Shown: positions 1 to 8,238, counted from the first letter of the stretch. The stretch is 19,043 nt of DNA from Bacteroidota bacterium (GCA_027621335.1 JAQCAN010000018.1:1-19043), one strand, 5' to 3'. Program-made: numbers and translations. The notes: a model not told the origin generated them from the letters alone.

Positions 1-357
1 GGCAGGATACCCACCGATGAGGTTCAAAACTCCTCCGATGATCCGATTGACTTTCGGCTGCTGGGAATAAGCTCCGTGGTTGGCATCATGCATCACAGAA
101 AGTCCAATCCCTGACATGCCGAAACCCATAAGCGTCCACATGAGCATCATCGGCCAGAAGCTTTGGACGACACCTGAAAGCATCGCGATCAATGGAAGAC
201 AATACAGACTCAACATGAAGATGGTCTTCACCATCATACGTGAATCGGCGTGTTTGGAAATGTTGTTATCCGTAAAGTATGCGTTGACTCGTTGCCTGAG
301 CTCTTTGTAGAATTCTGGTTGGTCCTTGGGATTGAAGCGCACACTGGTTTGACTCAT
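1..357 (-). CDS. Fatty acid desaturase, N-terminal part (cut by window edge)
   Basis: The reading frame starts with ATG at 357 and runs open for 119 codons off the left edge, so only the N-terminus is visible. Residues 44-85 contain two hydrophobic stretches. They are followed by HDANH at residues 90-94, which fits the first HxxxH di-iron histidine box of membrane acyl-lipid or acyl-CoA desaturases; a downstream Gly-rich segment also fits. Such enzymes introduce double bonds into membrane fatty acids using O2 and an electron carrier. The later histidine boxes (HxxHH) lie outside the window, so substrate and regiospecificity cannot be judged; linoleoyl-CoA/delta-6-type desaturases are the closest style. 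A likely Bacteroidota promoter lies just upstream (380-387), so it is probably transcribed separately from the repair cluster that ends at 482. No Shine-Dalgarno sequence is visible. Confidence 0.85.
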   Translation of the reverse strand, partial: MSQTSVRFNPKDQPEFYKELRQRVNAYFTDNNISKHADSRMMVKTIFMLSLYCLPLIAMLSGVVQSFWPMMLMWTLMGFGMSGIGLSVMHDANHGAYSQQPKVNRIIGGVLNLIGGYPA

Positions 358-379
358 AGGGTCTTATAAATAGTTATTG

Positions 380-387
380 CAAAAGTA
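380..387 (-). promoter_or_regulatory. Putative Bacteroidota -7 promoter element for the desaturase gene
   Basis: On the minus strand the bases read TACTTTTG, an exact match to the Bacteroidota -7 consensus TAnnTTTG. It ends 22 bases before the desaturase ATG. No good -33 TTTG box sits at the usual 17-23 base spacing; the nearest TTG is about 26 bases upstream. The call therefore rests on the -7 box and its position. The rest of the 358-481 gap shows no gene. Confidence 0.4.
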
Positions 388-481
388 AAGACAATAGACC
401 TCTTCCTTTGGATCAACGATGCTTTATTCAACAATGTGGCGATGAGAATAGCTCCAAGAATAGGACAGCTATAGAACGTTC

Positions 482-1141
482 TCAGATGGGATTTCGTGCA
501 CGTTCAGGTTTGGCCTCCCATCGTATGACCTGCTCTTGAGCGCAGAGATAAATGTCATCGAAGTCCTCAGGTTGGATGAAATGCCCCCCGGTCATTCGGC
601 CGAATGCAGGAAGGATGAGGCGGTTTCCAGTTCTTGCAAAGATAGGTAGACTGGCGCTCTGTCTGCCTTTTCCACGAAGCTTCACTTTGGGATGGAGGTG
701 TCCAGAGATGCTATGTTGTACCTTGTTATCCGCTTCGTGGGTGAGAAGTATACCATGCAGTTGGGCGTCCCGTCTGACCTTCAGTCCCAAAGTTTCATAA
801 GTGGAGTCTGGCAAGAAATCATGATTGCCTTTCACAAGGATGAACTGTAGGTCTTCATGACAGGCCAAAAGCTCAGCAAAGTCATCGAACTCATTGTTCC
901 TCCTAGCATGAAACAAGTCTCCTAGAACATAGAAAGAGACAGGGCGATACCGTTCGATGAGCGACTCAAGCTTCATGATGTTCGCTTTGGCCGTTTCCAT
1001 AGGCACCTGTATACCCGACCTTAGGAGATCTGTCGTCTTCCCAATGTGCACATCCGAGCAGATGAGCGACTGACTCGCCTCATGAAAGAGGGCCTTCTCT
1101 GGTAAGAGCAAGAAGTCCTGTTTAGCGAGTGTGATGGTCAT
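482..1141 (-). CDS. pdeM: Ligase-associated DNA damage response endonuclease PdeM (metallophosphoesterase)
   Basis: This 219-residue protein has the calcineurin-type metallophosphoesterase signature. DxH is at 30-32 (DVHIGK), GDLFH at 74-78, GNHD at 105-108, a lone His at 135 and GHLH at 147-150. These residues bind the two catalytic metals (typically manganese). The family is the PdeM member of the ligase-associated repair cluster, reported as a phosphodiesterase/nuclease; its physiological substrate is not settled. Its ATG overlaps the helicase stop in an ATGA arrangement (1138-1141), so it is the last cistron of the four-gene cluster and probably translationally coupled. The C-terminal region (about 160-210) is conserved in style with other PdeM proteins. 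The protein has no signal peptide and should be cytoplasmic. Confidence 0.9.
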   Translation of the reverse strand: MTITLAKQDFLLLPEKALFHEASQSLICSDVHIGKTTDLLRSGIQVPMETAKANIMKLESLIERYRPVSFYVLGDLFHARRNNEFDDFAELLACHEDLQFILVKGNHDFLPDSTYETLGLKVRRDAQLHGILLTHEADNKVQHSISGHLHPKVKLRGKGRQSASLPIFARTGNRLILPAFGRMTGGHFIQPEDFDDIYLCAQEQVIRWEAKPERARNPI

Positions 1142-3549
1142 GAGCCGTATTGGGAGATCATGCGTTGGATGCGTTTGTCATAGTTCTCTGAGGACAAGCT
1201 GCTTCTAAGGCGGTCCGCTAAAATAGGAAAGGCCAGTGGAGAAGGTTTCTCACAGAATTTCAGGACAATGGATTTCTGTTCTATGGATTCCATGCAGGAA
1301 CGAAGCCTTTGCTCTTGCACCGCTTCTTGAAAGGTCTCGGTAAAGGATTGTTTGTAAAGTAAATTATCAGGTTCATACTCTTTGAAGACCTTGAACAGCA
1401 GTTGAGTAGAGGCATGGACGTCCTTAGCTTTCTTGTAAGCTCCCGGAAAGCCTTGGAACACCAATCCCGCGATCGCTGCGATATCCCTGAACTTACGCAT
1501 GGCGAATTCAGAGAGGTTCAAGCTGGCATTGAGGTCATGGAGCAGATGGTCCGGGCTGAAGAGGTTGTTGTCAATGATGATCTCAGGGTCCCATTCCTCA
1601 TCGCTCAAGAGCTCGAATCCGTAATCGCTGGAGGCCATGGAGAAGGTAATAGGAGTCACCAAGGAGATACGATAGGCTAAGAGCGAAGCCATGGCTTCAT
1701 GGACGAACTTGCCTTCAAATGGAAAGCAAAAAAGGTGGTACCCTTCGCGCGTTTGCACCATTTCCAATAACAGCTCATCGGCCTTAGGAACAACTGAGCG
1801 CTGAGCCTGAAAGTCGAGTAGGCCCCTTAGGTGCTTCTTCTCAGGATGGGTGGACACCTTGGTCTCTGAGAGCTGCTCTCTGATGTGATGGCCCAATCGG
1901 GCTGAGAGCGGCAATCGCCCGCCCGAATACGTGGCCACCTGGCCCTTCTTTTTCTTAGATGCCCGCACGTGGACCTGCATGTCCTTGATGCGAATGAGTT
2001 CCAGCATACGTCCCGTGAACACGAAACTATCTCCTGGATTCAGTTTGGAGATGAACCACTCTTCTATGGTGCCTATGTATCCTCCTTTCTGGAACTTGAC
2101 ACTCAGCATGTTATCACTCACAATGGTGCCTATGTGCATGCGATGTCGTGAGGCGATCTTTCTGCTATCAACGATGAGTTTGCCGTCCTTAAGTCCAACC
2201 TTCTTGTATTCATCATAGACCTTCAAGGACTCAGAACCGAATTGAACAAAGTTCAGGACCCAGCGCCATTCGTCAGCATTCATCAGGGCAAACGCATGCG
2301 TGCTTCTAGCTATCTCTTCGATGTCCTCTTTGGTGTACAATCCCGTCAAAGCAAGTGTGACGATGAACTGTGCCAAAACATCCAAGGAGAGCACCATTGG
2401 GCTCCGCTCTTCAATGGAGCCTTCTTCAATGGCATCTCTTAAAGCAGCCCCTTCGATGATTTCCAAGGCATGGGTAGGTACGAAATGGATGCGGCTCACA
2501 CCACCAGGGTGATGACCGCTTCGGCCAGCACGTTGAATGAATCGCGCCACCCCTTTGGGACCTCCGATCTGGATCACAGAATCCACTGCTGGGAAGTCCA
2601 CTCCAAGGTCCAAACTGGAGGTGCAGACCACGGCTTTCAGCTCTCCAGTCTTGAGCATGTCCTCCACCCAAAGTCTGATTTCCTTACTCAGTGATCCATG
2701 ATGCAAGGCGATTTCTCCTGCAAGATCAGGACAAGCTTCGAGGATGTTCTGGAACCAAACCTCACATTGTGCCCGAGTATTGGTGAAAATGAGGCTGGTC
2801 TTTGCCTTCTGGATGGTCTCAACAATCTTGGACGTCATGCGACTTCCATAATGTCCTGACCATAGAAGTTCGTCCAAGGAGTCAGGTAATAACGTGACCA
2901 CCTCCACTTTTTTCTTCTCATTGGAACGGATCGTTGGTCCATCTGCACTGCTGTGTAGAAGCACTCTTCGAGCTTCCTCCAGATTCCCTATGGTGGCGGA
3001 GATGCCCCATATTTGTAGCTGGGTATTGAATCGATTCAAAGTGGCTATGGCCAGTTCGGACTGTACGCCACGTTTGGAGCCCATGAGCTCATGCCACTCA
3101 TCCACGATGATGTATTTCAGATGCTTGAAATACGTTGGGCTCTCCTTGTAGGAAAGAAGGAGATGAAGGCTTTCAGGAGTGATAACCAACATGAAGGGTG
3201 GTTTCTCCCTCTGCCGTTTCCTCACGTGAGGTGGAGTGTCGCCATTCCGCAATTCCACCGTGACGGGTATGCCCATTTCCTGGCTGAATTCCTGAGTGGC
3301 GGTGGTGATTTCTTTGGCCAAGGAACGAAGAGGTGTAACCCAAAGTGCGATTAACCGACCAGGCTCAAGACGCTCGTGTTCCTTGATGAGGATAGGCGTG
3401 AACAAGGCCAAGGTCTTTCCCGATCCCGTTGGGGTATTCAAGAGACCATTCTGTCCCGCCATCACGGCCTTCCAAGTCTCCTTTTGAAAAGGTTTGACCG
3501 TCCAGCCACGTTTCTTGAACCATGTTTCACCCGTCTTGATTCCTGCCAT
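1138..3549 (-). CDS. Ligase-associated DEXH-box DNA helicase (Lhr-Core type)
   Basis: This is an 803-residue superfamily 2 helicase, the usual length of Lhr-Core proteins. Visible motifs are Walker A TPTGSGKT (39-46), the DEWH box (150-153), SAT motif III (184-186), the motif V segment near 311-320 (SSLDLGVDFP) and motif VI QRAGRSGH (339-346). The C-terminal half (about 400-803) matches the winged-helix and Lhr-specific region in length and character. Characterised Lhr-Core enzymes are ATP-dependent 3'-5' translocases that unwind DNA or RNA:DNA duplexes. The start ATG at 3549 lies inside the ligase gene (23-bp overlap), and the stop overlaps the PdeM start. The gene is the third cistron of the exonuclease-ligase-helicase-PdeM repair cluster. 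The assignment to the ligase-associated subfamily rests on both sequence style and context. Confidence 0.93.
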   Translation of the reverse strand: MAGIKTGETWFKKRGWTVKPFQKETWKAVMAGQNGLLNTPTGSGKTLALFTPILIKEHERLEPGRLIALWVTPLRSLAKEITTATQEFSQEMGIPVTVELRNGDTPPHVRKRQREKPPFMLVITPESLHLLLSYKESPTYFKHLKYIIVDEWHELMGSKRGVQSELAIATLNRFNTQLQIWGISATIGNLEEARRVLLHSSADGPTIRSNEKKKVEVVTLLPDSLDELLWSGHYGSRMTSKIVETIQKAKTSLIFTNTRAQCEVWFQNILEACPDLAGEIALHHGSLSKEIRLWVEDMLKTGELKAVVCTSSLDLGVDFPAVDSVIQIGGPKGVARFIQRAGRSGHHPGGVSRIHFVPTHALEIIEGAALRDAIEEGSIEERSPMVLSLDVLAQFIVTLALTGLYTKEDIEEIARSTHAFALMNADEWRWVLNFVQFGSESLKVYDEYKKVGLKDGKLIVDSRKIASRHRMHIGTIVSDNMLSVKFQKGGYIGTIEEWFISKLNPGDSFVFTGRMLELIRIKDMQVHVRASKKKKGQVATYSGGRLPLSARLGHHIREQLSETKVSTHPEKKHLRGLLDFQAQRSVVPKADELLLEMVQTREGYHLFCFPFEGKFVHEAMASLLAYRISLVTPITFSMASSDYGFELLSDEEWDPEIIIDNNLFSPDHLLHDLNASLNLSEFAMRKFRDIAAIAGLVFQGFPGAYKKAKDVHASTQLLFKVFKEYEPDNLLYKQSFTETFQEAVQEQRLRSCMESIEQKSIVLKFCEKPSPLAFPILADRLRSSLSSENYDKRIQRMISQYGS

Positions 3550-5137
3550 CTTCCGGGATTAAATCAATAAGGTCTGAAAGCTTATTGGCCTCACTCGCTT
3601 TCTTGTCCGTGCGCCAACGGACCATCCTCGGAAAACGGACGGCAACACCTGACTTATGTCGATTTGAATGGGCGATGCCCTCGAATGCGAGCTCAAAGAC
3701 CAGTTCAGGTTTTACCTGTCTCACGGGTCCAAAGCGTTGAACAGTGTTCTTCCTCACGAAACTGTCTACCCGATTGAATTCTTTATCGCTCAGACCTGAA
3801 TAGGCTTTGGCAAAGGTGATGAGTTCTCCATCTTGCCATAGTCCGAAGGTGTAATCTGTGTAGAGGTTGGCCCTGCGCCCATGTCCACGCATGGCGAAGG
3901 TCAGCACCGCATCAATGCTGTAAGGGTCTACCTTCCACTTCCACCAGTTTCCTTTTTTTCTGCCCACTTCATAAGCCGATTCCTTATGCTTAAGCATGAA
4001 GCCCTCGCAGCGTTTTTCTCTTGCTGTCTGTATCAAGCTATCCAAATCAATCCATTCCTTGAATTCCACCAGTGGGGAGATCAATAGGTTTTCATTGTGC
4101 GCTTTCTTCACTATGACTTCTAGCAGAGCCCTTCGCTCGGACATTGGAAGTTGGCGGATGTCTTTTCCCTCATGTTCAAGAAGATCATAGATCATGAACA
4201 CCACAGGGATCTCCTCCATCAATTTATTCGAGATGATCTTCCTTCCTATACGCTTCTGAAGCGCTTGGAAGTCCAAAGGCATCCCATCCTTGAAGGCCAT
4301 GATCTCTCCATCGAGAACAGTTCCATCGAATATGCTCTCAGTGAAGGAAGTGAACTCTGGGTAGCGGTCGGTCACCAATTCTTCTCCACGTGTCCAGACA
4401 TAGAGATGCGCATCTCGCAAGATGACCTGACCTCGAATGCCATCCCATTTCCACTCCACTTGCCAGTCCTTTGGGTCACCCAGTTCTTTGCTTCTTCCGG
4501 GCATGCTGTAGGCTAGGTAGAAGGGGTAGGGCTTGGAGGCCATGTTCTCAGGTTGGATATCCAATATGAGTTCTTGGAAGTCGATGCTTGCCGGAGTCCA
4601 GTCTCCCATAAGCTTGTGGGCTATGACATTCTCCTCTATCCCCACAGAAAGCGACAAAGACCGTTGCATGAGTTTCTGGCTCACGCCCATCCTGAAATTC
4701 CCAGTGAGGAGTTTGTTGAAGATAAAGCAGGAGGTATAGTCCAATGTGCGCCATGTTTCTTGGACCAATACGCGCTGAGCCTCAGTGTCCATGCCTTTCA
4801 TGGAGATGATGAACTTCATGAAGTCATCCAAGGAACGAGAGTCCTCAATGTCAGATTCTCTGGAATGGCAGAGCAAGGTGATGGTCTCAGCCAAGTCCCC
4901 TGCGATGTGATAGGAATCTTCAAAGAGCCATAATGGTATTTCGGCATACTCCGCTGCCCACTCGCGAAGAAGGGTAGTGGTCATGGGGCGTTTCGGTCTC
5001 CTATGACTCATGATGGCGATGGCCCAGACTTTGTCCTTTGGATCAGCCTTGTCGAAGTAGTTCTTCAAGGCCTGTGTCTTCACGGTGGTCTTGGTGCTCC
5101 CATCGACCGCTTGGAACATGTCAGCGAAATCACGCAT
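3527..5137 (-). CDS. ATP-dependent DNA ligase (ligase-associated repair cluster)
   Basis: Numbered from the ATG at 5137, this is a 536-residue three-domain ATP-dependent DNA ligase. It has an N-terminal helical DNA-binding domain (1-200). The nucleotidyltransferase domain carries motif I K-W-D-G with catalytic lysine about 230, motif III LDGEI near 275-279, motif IV EGFMLKH near 378-384 and motif V KWK near 400-402. An OB domain ends in the Arg-rich RTDK segment (motif VI) near 509-512. It seals nicks through a lysyl-AMP intermediate and is distinct from the housekeeping NAD-dependent LigA. A GTG one codon upstream (5140) could also serve. With the ATG, start and exonuclease stop share one base (TGATG); with GTG the overlap is four bases. 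The 3' end overlaps the helicase gene by 23 bp. There is no Ku or polymerase domain, so this is not the LigD end-joining enzyme. Confidence 0.93.
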   Translation of the reverse strand: MRDFADMFQAVDGSTKTTVKTQALKNYFDKADPKDKVWAIAIMSHRRPKRPMTTTLLREWAAEYAEIPLWLFEDSYHIAGDLAETITLLCHSRESDIEDSRSLDDFMKFIISMKGMDTEAQRVLVQETWRTLDYTSCFIFNKLLTGNFRMGVSQKLMQRSLSLSVGIEENVIAHKLMGDWTPASIDFQELILDIQPENMASKPYPFYLAYSMPGRSKELGDPKDWQVEWKWDGIRGQVILRDAHLYVWTRGEELVTDRYPEFTSFTESIFDGTVLDGEIMAFKDGMPLDFQALQKRIGRKIISNKLMEEIPVVFMIYDLLEHEGKDIRQLPMSERRALLEVIVKKAHNENLLISPLVEFKEWIDLDSLIQTAREKRCEGFMLKHKESAYEVGRKKGNWWKWKVDPYSIDAVLTFAMRGHGRRANLYTDYTFGLWQDGELITFAKAYSGLSDKEFNRVDSFVRKNTVQRFGPVRQVKPELVFELAFEGIAHSNRHKSGVAVRFPRMVRWRTDKKASEANKLSDLIDLIPEDGRNQDG

Positions 5138-6141
5138 CACTCGGTCTGTTCGGTTTCGAATTCAGTCTTCTCAGTGATGGCCTCTATACCCTGTTCGCGC
5201 AGGTATTGGGCAAAGATGTCGGTGTAGCCATGGGTGCAGATGACCCGTTCAGGTCGGGTCTCGTCCATGACAGTATGCAAGCCTTTCCAATCCATATGGT
5301 CTGATAGGACGAAGCCCTTATCCACCGATCGCCTTCTCCTGGGACCGCGTAAGCTCATCCACCCTGAGGCCATGCTGGAGGCAAAAGGAGCGAATTTCCT
5401 GAGCCAAGGAGTTCCTAGAACGGAAGGTGGAGCGATGACCACACAAGGCCCCTCAGGTTTCTTCGTGTCCTGAGGATAAATGGTCGGAGGAAGAGAAATA
5501 CCACAGTGTTCGTAGATGGCATTCATGTGATGCACGGCCCCATGAACATAGATGGGCAAGTCGGTTTCCAGCATGTGTTGAAGCCGTTGGGCCTTTCCTA
5601 GTGAATAGCCGAGGAGCACCGAGTTCTTTCCTGATAATGCATTCTCTTTGACCCAAGTATTCAACTCCTCTTTGACCAAATGGTCCTCTTTCCAATTGAA
5701 CAATGGCAAGCCGAAGGTGCATTCGGTGATAAGGGTATGGCAGGGAATGGGTTCGTAGCAACCCGAAATTCCATCGTCCTCTAGTTTGTAGTCTCCGCTG
5801 ACTACTCCAATATGTCCTTTGTACTCTATGCGAAGCTGGCAGGAACCCAAGATATGTCCTGCGGGGATAAAGGTGAAAGTCACCCCATTTATGTTCACTG
5901 AATCCCCATAATCCACACTTTGGTAGGAGAGGCCTTCGCCCAGGCGATGTTTCATGATCGCGGTGGTGAAGCGATGGGCGAGGTAGTGCCCATGACCTGC
6001 TCGGGCATGGTCGGAGTGGCCATGCGTGATGATGGCCCTATCCACAGGGCGCCAAGGGTCAATGTACACATCGGCTGGAGGGCAGTAGATGCCTCGCTCT
6101 GAGAATCGGAGCAATTCATTCGACTTAGAAACTCTGGACAT
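5137..6141 (-). CDS. Ligase-associated DNA damage response exonuclease (metallo-beta-lactamase fold)
   Basis: This 334-residue MBL-fold nuclease has the metal ligands of the SNM1/CPSF73-like group. HxHxDH is at 40-45 (THGHSDH), a His at 96 lies in PAGHILGS, Asp117 in SGDY, Asp281-His282 in SDH, and His304 in a C-terminal CTHG segment. The spacing fits the exonuclease of the ligase-associated cluster, whose characterised members are metal-dependent DNA exonucleases. It is the first cistron of the repair cluster and its stop overlaps the ligase start. The start is fixed at 6141 because an in-frame TAG lies six codons upstream and no other ATG intervenes. A near-copy of its codons for residues 18-24 occurs in the upstream spacer. 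It is probably cytoplasmic; no signal peptide is present. Confidence 0.92.
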   Translation of the reverse strand: MSRVSKSNELLRFSERGIYCPPADVYIDPWRPVDRAIITHGHSDHARAGHGHYLAHRFTTAIMKHRLGEGLSYQSVDYGDSVNINGVTFTFIPAGHILGSCQLRIEYKGHIGVVSGDYKLEDDGISGCYEPIPCHTLITECTFGLPLFNWKEDHLVKEELNTWVKENALSGKNSVLLGYSLGKAQRLQHMLETDLPIYVHGAVHHMNAIYEHCGISLPPTIYPQDTKKPEGPCVVIAPPSVLGTPWLRKFAPFASSMASGWMSLRGPRRRRSVDKGFVLSDHMDWKGLHTVMDETRPERVICTHGYTDIFAQYLREQGIEAITEKTEFETEQTE

Positions 6142-6187
6142 CCAAGATGATTTGGGCTAATGCATCGGCAGGAGGATAGATGCCCTC
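6069..6187. repeat. Imperfect direct repeat spanning the exonuclease start
   Basis: The segment around 6069-6094, inside the exonuclease gene (encoding GIYCPPAD), resembles 6163-6187 in the upstream spacer. On the plus strand both read CATCGGC, one differing base, GGAGG, then TAGATGCC. The inner copy has three or four additional or changed bases (one codon) between GGAGG and TAGATGCC. About 20 positions match. The upstream copy could read GIYPPAD on the minus strand in a different frame from the exonuclease. Chance is not excluded. Confidence 0.45.
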
Positions 6188-6215
6188 CGGTGCTAGATTC
6201 ACAGATGGAAAGATA

Positions 6216-6383
6216 CTATTTGCTCAGAGCTTCCATCTCTTTGAGGACAGCATCGGCTTCTGCGTATTTCTTATCGCTTTCCGTCCTGTTACTGCTGGAA
6301 AGTGCATGGGATTCCTTCATGAGCCGTTCGTATTTGGCTTGAAGGATATCTATTGGGGATTTCTTCTTGAATAGACCGAACAT
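6216..6383 (-). CDS. Lacal_2735-type small conserved protein (55 aa)
   Basis: An ATG at 6383 opens a 55-codon frame ending with TAG at 6216. The product begins MFGLFKKKSP and continues as a highly charged helix pair with the segment LSSSNRTESDKKYAEADAVL at about 28-47. This pattern (MFxLFKKKS, then NRxxSD, then AEAxxxLxxxE) matches the Lacal_2735 family, which I believe corresponds to DUF6435 and is common in Flavobacteriia. Its function is unknown. The amphipathic Lys-rich N-terminus could associate with membranes, but that is only inference. It lies 62 bp downstream of the DUF1304 gene and 74 bp upstream of the exonuclease, all on one strand. Co-transcription with the repair cluster is possible but not shown. 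The gene is short and easily missed by gene callers. Confidence 0.75.
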   Translation of the reverse strand: MFGLFKKKSPIDILQAKYERLMKESHALSSSNRTESDKKYAEADAVLKEMEALSK

Positions 6384-6445
6384 GATTTCTCTTTCTTAAA
6401 AGACCATTGGCCCCATGAGAGGCTGCATGGTATGCTTGCATGGAA

Positions 6446-6808
6446 TCATCCCAAGAACAGAAGAAGCAAAGCAATAAGAGCAGGGAGTCCTTGAACGAAG
6501 AAAATCTTCTTATCCGCTGAGTAAGCCCCATATAGCCCTGCGACCAGCACGCAACAGAGAAAAAAGAGGCTGACGTTATAGCGCCAAGCCACATCTTCAA
6601 TAAAGAAAGTCCATATCAGACCTGCAGCCAGGAAGCCATTATAAAGTCCTTGGTTGGCGGCCAAGCCCTTGGTCTGAGCAAAGAATTCCTTGTCAAAGCC
6701 ATTGAACACCTTTCTCCCTATGGTCTGCCATGCGAACATCTCGAAATACAAGAAGTAGAGGTGAAGTAGGGCGATGAAGGCGATGAGGACTTGAAGAACG
6801 GTTTCCAT
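6446..6808 (-). CDS. DUF1304 family small membrane protein
   Basis: Starting at the ATG at 6808, this is a 120-residue protein with four predicted membrane segments, at about 4-25, 55-70, 79-97 and 102-119. The segment FFAQTKGLAANQGLYNGFLAAGL (residues 42-64) is the hallmark of DUF1304. Members are about 115-125 residues long, matching this one. The family's function is unknown, although it is widespread in bacteria. A TTG two codons upstream (6814) is an alternative start but is less likely than the ATG. The gene follows the MATE transporter by 44 bp on the same strand and may share its transcript. No catalytic residues are evident. Confidence 0.85.
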   Translation of the reverse strand: METVLQVLIAFIALLHLYFLYFEMFAWQTIGRKVFNGFDKEFFAQTKGLAANQGLYNGFLAAGLIWTFFIEDVAWRYNVSLFFLCCVLVAGLYGAYSADKKIFFVQGLPALIALLLLFLG

Positions 6809-6852
6809 GGTCAAAAAGCTTGGAGAGGTGAGCAGAAAGGTAGGTATTTCAT

Positions 6853-8187
6853 TTATCCGCGTTCATCTGAGCTTCCATACACGCGCCTTAATTTCCAGAG
6901 CAATGAGCCTCCTCGAATGGCCATGAAGACCATGAAAGCCGCCCAGATTCCGTAAATCTTCCATGAGAGGGCGTCTCCTAAAAAGAGGATTGGCAAGAAT
7001 CCAGCAAAACTGGCCCATAGCAGGGTCACCATGAGGTATCGCGCATCTCCTAGCCCTTTGAAAATGCCATCTAGCGAGAAGGCGATTGCATTGATGGGTT
7101 GGGCAAGAACTACGATCCAGAAGATAGATTCAAACAGTGAAATGACCGTAGGATCGTCACTGAAGACTTGACCGATCCATGGATAGAGGCAGAGATAGAT
7201 CAAAGAGAGAACAGCACCGATTCCAATACTGAGTTTCATGAGCCTCATGGCCATGCGATACAACTCTTTGGTATTCCCGCTGCCCAGTAAACGTCCTGAG
7301 AGCGCATTTCCTGCGTTGGCATACCCATCGATAAAGTAGGAGGAAAAGAGCCAGATATTCACCGCGATGGTGTGCGCTGCGATATAGGCATTCCCATAAC
7401 CGGTGGCGAATCGATTGGCCAAGAAGAAGGTGAGATTCAGAGCAAGTGTGCGAACGATAAAACCAGAACTCAAACTGAGCACATTCCTGAATTCACCGTG
7501 GAAGGGAAGCTTGGCAATGAGACTGAAAGAAGTTTTTTTGATCAGTATGATACAGGAAGCGATGAGCATAGCGCACTGTGCCATCAGACTGGCCCATGCA
7601 GCTCCTTCGATGTAAAGTGGAGGAATTACACCTTCGACTCCATAGATCAATAGAATGTCGAGGATGACATTCAAAAGCCCTCCACCTATGCTGATGTACA
7701 TGGCCCAAAGGGTGTTTTGAAGCCCTCTGAAAATGCCAAATATGGTGAAGGTGCATAAGGCGATAGGAAAACCGATCGACCTGATACTGAAATACTTGTC
7801 AGCCTGATCCAGTACTTCGCCCTGTGCACTGTAGAGCTGAAGAAGTTGGATGGAAAAATAGTCGGTAAGTAGGAACACGATGAGCCCGAGCAGGATCACC
7901 GAATAGAGCACTTGAGGAATCAGAGATCGTATATCATTCAGAGTTCCAGCTCCATAGTGCCTTGACACAATAGCCGATATGGCTGTCTTCACTTGAGTCA
8001 ATACCCATACAAAGAGCACGAACAGGGAAGACCCGATACCAATTCCTCCAAGTGCCTCAGTGCCTAGGTGACCGATGAAAGCCGTGTCTATCAGCGCAAT
8101 GACCGGTTCTGCGATGCCCGATAGGATAGCGGGTAGAGCAAGTCGATTCACCTCCCTCATGGAGATGGTCTTCACTTCATTTTCCAT
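6853..8187 (-). CDS. MATE family efflux transporter (DinF-like)
   Basis: The 444-residue hydrophobic protein has about 12 membrane segments in two related halves, the normal MATE architecture and length. The N-terminus carries Pro20 and Asp34 in the DTAFIGHLG segment of helix 1. In DinF-type MATE pumps this acidic residue takes part in cation coupling. GIFRGLQNT at 151-159 is also typical, as is a matching GIFKGLGD segment in the C-terminal half. Such pumps export cationic drugs, metabolites or bile-like compounds using a proton or sodium gradient in the inner membrane; the substrate here cannot be inferred. The gene follows a strong terminator (8251-8290), so it needs its own promoter. A small inverted repeat lies at 8224-8238 in its leader. 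The DUF1304 gene follows 44 bp downstream. Confidence 0.92.
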   Translation of the reverse strand: MENEVKTISMREVNRLALPAILSGIAEPVIALIDTAFIGHLGTEALGGIGIGSSLFVLFVWVLTQVKTAISAIVSRHYGAGTLNDIRSLIPQVLYSVILLGLIVFLLTDYFSIQLLQLYSAQGEVLDQADKYFSIRSIGFPIALCTFTIFGIFRGLQNTLWAMYISIGGGLLNVILDILLIYGVEGVIPPLYIEGAAWASLMAQCAMLIASCIILIKKTSFSLIAKLPFHGEFRNVLSLSSGFIVRTLALNLTFFLANRFATGYGNAYIAAHTIAVNIWLFSSYFIDGYANAGNALSGRLLGSGNTKELYRMAMRLMKLSIGIGAVLSLIYLCLYPWIGQVFSDDPTVISLFESIFWIVVLAQPINAIAFSLDGIFKGLGDARYLMVTLLWASFAGFLPILFLGDALSWKIYGIWAAFMVFMAIRGGSLLWKLRRVYGSSDERG

Positions 8188-8223
8188 TCATGACAAAGGA
8201 AGATGTTGAAAATGAGAAACTGG

Positions 8224-8238
8224 ACTTTCCAAGAAAGT
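8224..8238. promoter_or_regulatory. Inverted repeat in the leader of the MATE gene (possible operator)
   Basis: ACTTTC and GAAAGT flank a three-base spacer (CAA), giving a perfect 6+6 dyad that ends 37 bases before the MATE ATG. The gap between the icd terminator and the MATE start must contain the pump's promoter, so a regulator-binding dyad is plausible. No regulator gene is adjacent, and dyads this short can arise by chance. Confidence 0.25.

Noticed and set aside
448..472. 6-bp inverted repeat (ATAGCT / AGCTAT) downstream of pdeM, considered as a terminator
   Set aside because: The stem is short and AT-rich, with a 13-base loop and no U-tract on the minus strand.
4151..4516. Plus-strand open frame of 121 codons inside the ligase gene
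   Set aside because: It lies opposite a gene with intact ligase motifs and shows no recognisable domain, so it is a shadow frame. The same applies to the other antisense frames.
6142..6197. 25-codon minus-strand frame from a GTG between the small protein and the exonuclease
   Set aside because: Too short, weak start and no family resemblance beyond the partial repeat. Kept as a finding but not called as a gene.
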